Source: Pedobacter psychrophilus (GTDB taxonomy: Bacteria; Bacteroidota; Bacteroidia; Sphingobacteriales; Sphingobacteriaceae). From it: 64,000 bases of DNA. Made by a program: the position numbers and the translations under genes. Location of the stretch: positions 266,458 to 330,457 of the forward strand of contig NZ_LWHJ01000030.1 in assembly GCF_001652725.1 (NCBI RefSeq), written 5' to 3'. The notes under the pieces were generated by a model. That model did no database searches, was not told the DNA's origin, and was given only the letters and a program-made list of their open reading frames with translations. This document shows positions 63,898 through 64,000 of this stretch, piece by piece; position 1 is the first letter of the stretch, and each line of letters starts with the position of its first letter.

Positions 63898-64000
63898 TAA
63901 AATAACGGTTTAGGTATTGGCGTAGTGGCGGATTATTAGCAATAAAATTCAATCGAAGAACAAAACTTGAACTTTGCAAAAATGTTCAATCGAAGTACGT

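Noticed and set aside
63898..64000. Last ~100 bases of the window
   Set aside because: No gene or signal could be supported; a minus-strand frame over the junction is antisense to the thioredoxin-like gene.

Overview
The window is AT-rich chromosomal DNA from a member of the Bacteroidota, most likely a Pedobacter-like Sphingobacteriaceae. The evidence is a type IX secretion (T9SS) cargo protein, a PorP/SprF-family protein, a PID-CTERM-like peptide, TonB-receptor-type beta-barrels with an N-terminal carboxypeptidase-regulatory-like domain, a UpxY-type NusG paralogue, and promoters of the Bacteroidota form TTG-N19-TAnnTTTG. No rRNA, phage, transposase or CRISPR array was seen. The species is inferred from gene content only.

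Positions 1-12662 (minus strand) form a surface-polysaccharide locus. In transcription order it holds a Wza-like export lipoprotein, a Wzc-like chain-length regulator/BY-kinase, a UpxY-type antiterminator, an AsnB-type amidotransferase, a frameshifted group-1 glycosyltransferase, ABC exporter permease (Wzm) and ATPase (Wzt) genes, an unassigned protein, a UDP-galactopyranose-mutase-like flavoprotein and a GT2 cut by the window edge. The wzt start is preceded by two degenerate tandem copies of its own 5' end. Positions 12822-18467 (plus strand) carry a 1130-aa T9SS cargo protein, a PID-CTERM-like peptide overlapping it, a GT2 and a WecA/MraY-type initiating transferase that is also frameshifted. 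The initiating enzyme, glycosyltransferases, polymer-size control and export parts could make one envelope glycan, although two of them are broken as read.

Positions 18473-22678 (minus) hold ribBA, a membrane GT2, an LptF/LptG-type permease and a START-like protein. Positions 22758-23775 are the most unusual part. One intact tRNA-Met(CAT) is preceded by two pseudo-tRNA units. It is followed by two tandem units, each made of a terminator, a small GIY-YIG nuclease gene and a displaced tRNA 3' portion. The nuclease genes join the tRNA sequence in the D-loop and take their stop codon from it. A short palindrome (CCGCCAGYTGGCGGA) interrupts all the defective tRNA copies and also sits inside an unrelated dispersed repeat.

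Positions 23878-46321 hold housekeeping and transport genes: a LacI-type regulator, tRNA-Arg, adk, obg, an ABC-2 permease/M1 peptidase fusion with its ATPase, lpxB, surE, a ClC channel, a LysE-type exporter, gapA, a GNAT, a quinone oxidoreductase, rlmD, miaE and a membrane-bound class III cyclase-like protein. Positions 46359-63897 hold an SDR, rdgB, a possible HolD-like protein, a PpiC/SurA chaperone pair with a MoxR ATPase, aat, phrB, a TIGR01777 epimerase, a porP/sprF-type gene, two adjacent outer-membrane beta-barrel receptors and a thioredoxin-like protein. Five copies of a roughly 80-110 bp hairpin-rich repeat lie in intergenic gaps at 24.9, 33.0, 42.1, 47.2 and 58.2 kb.
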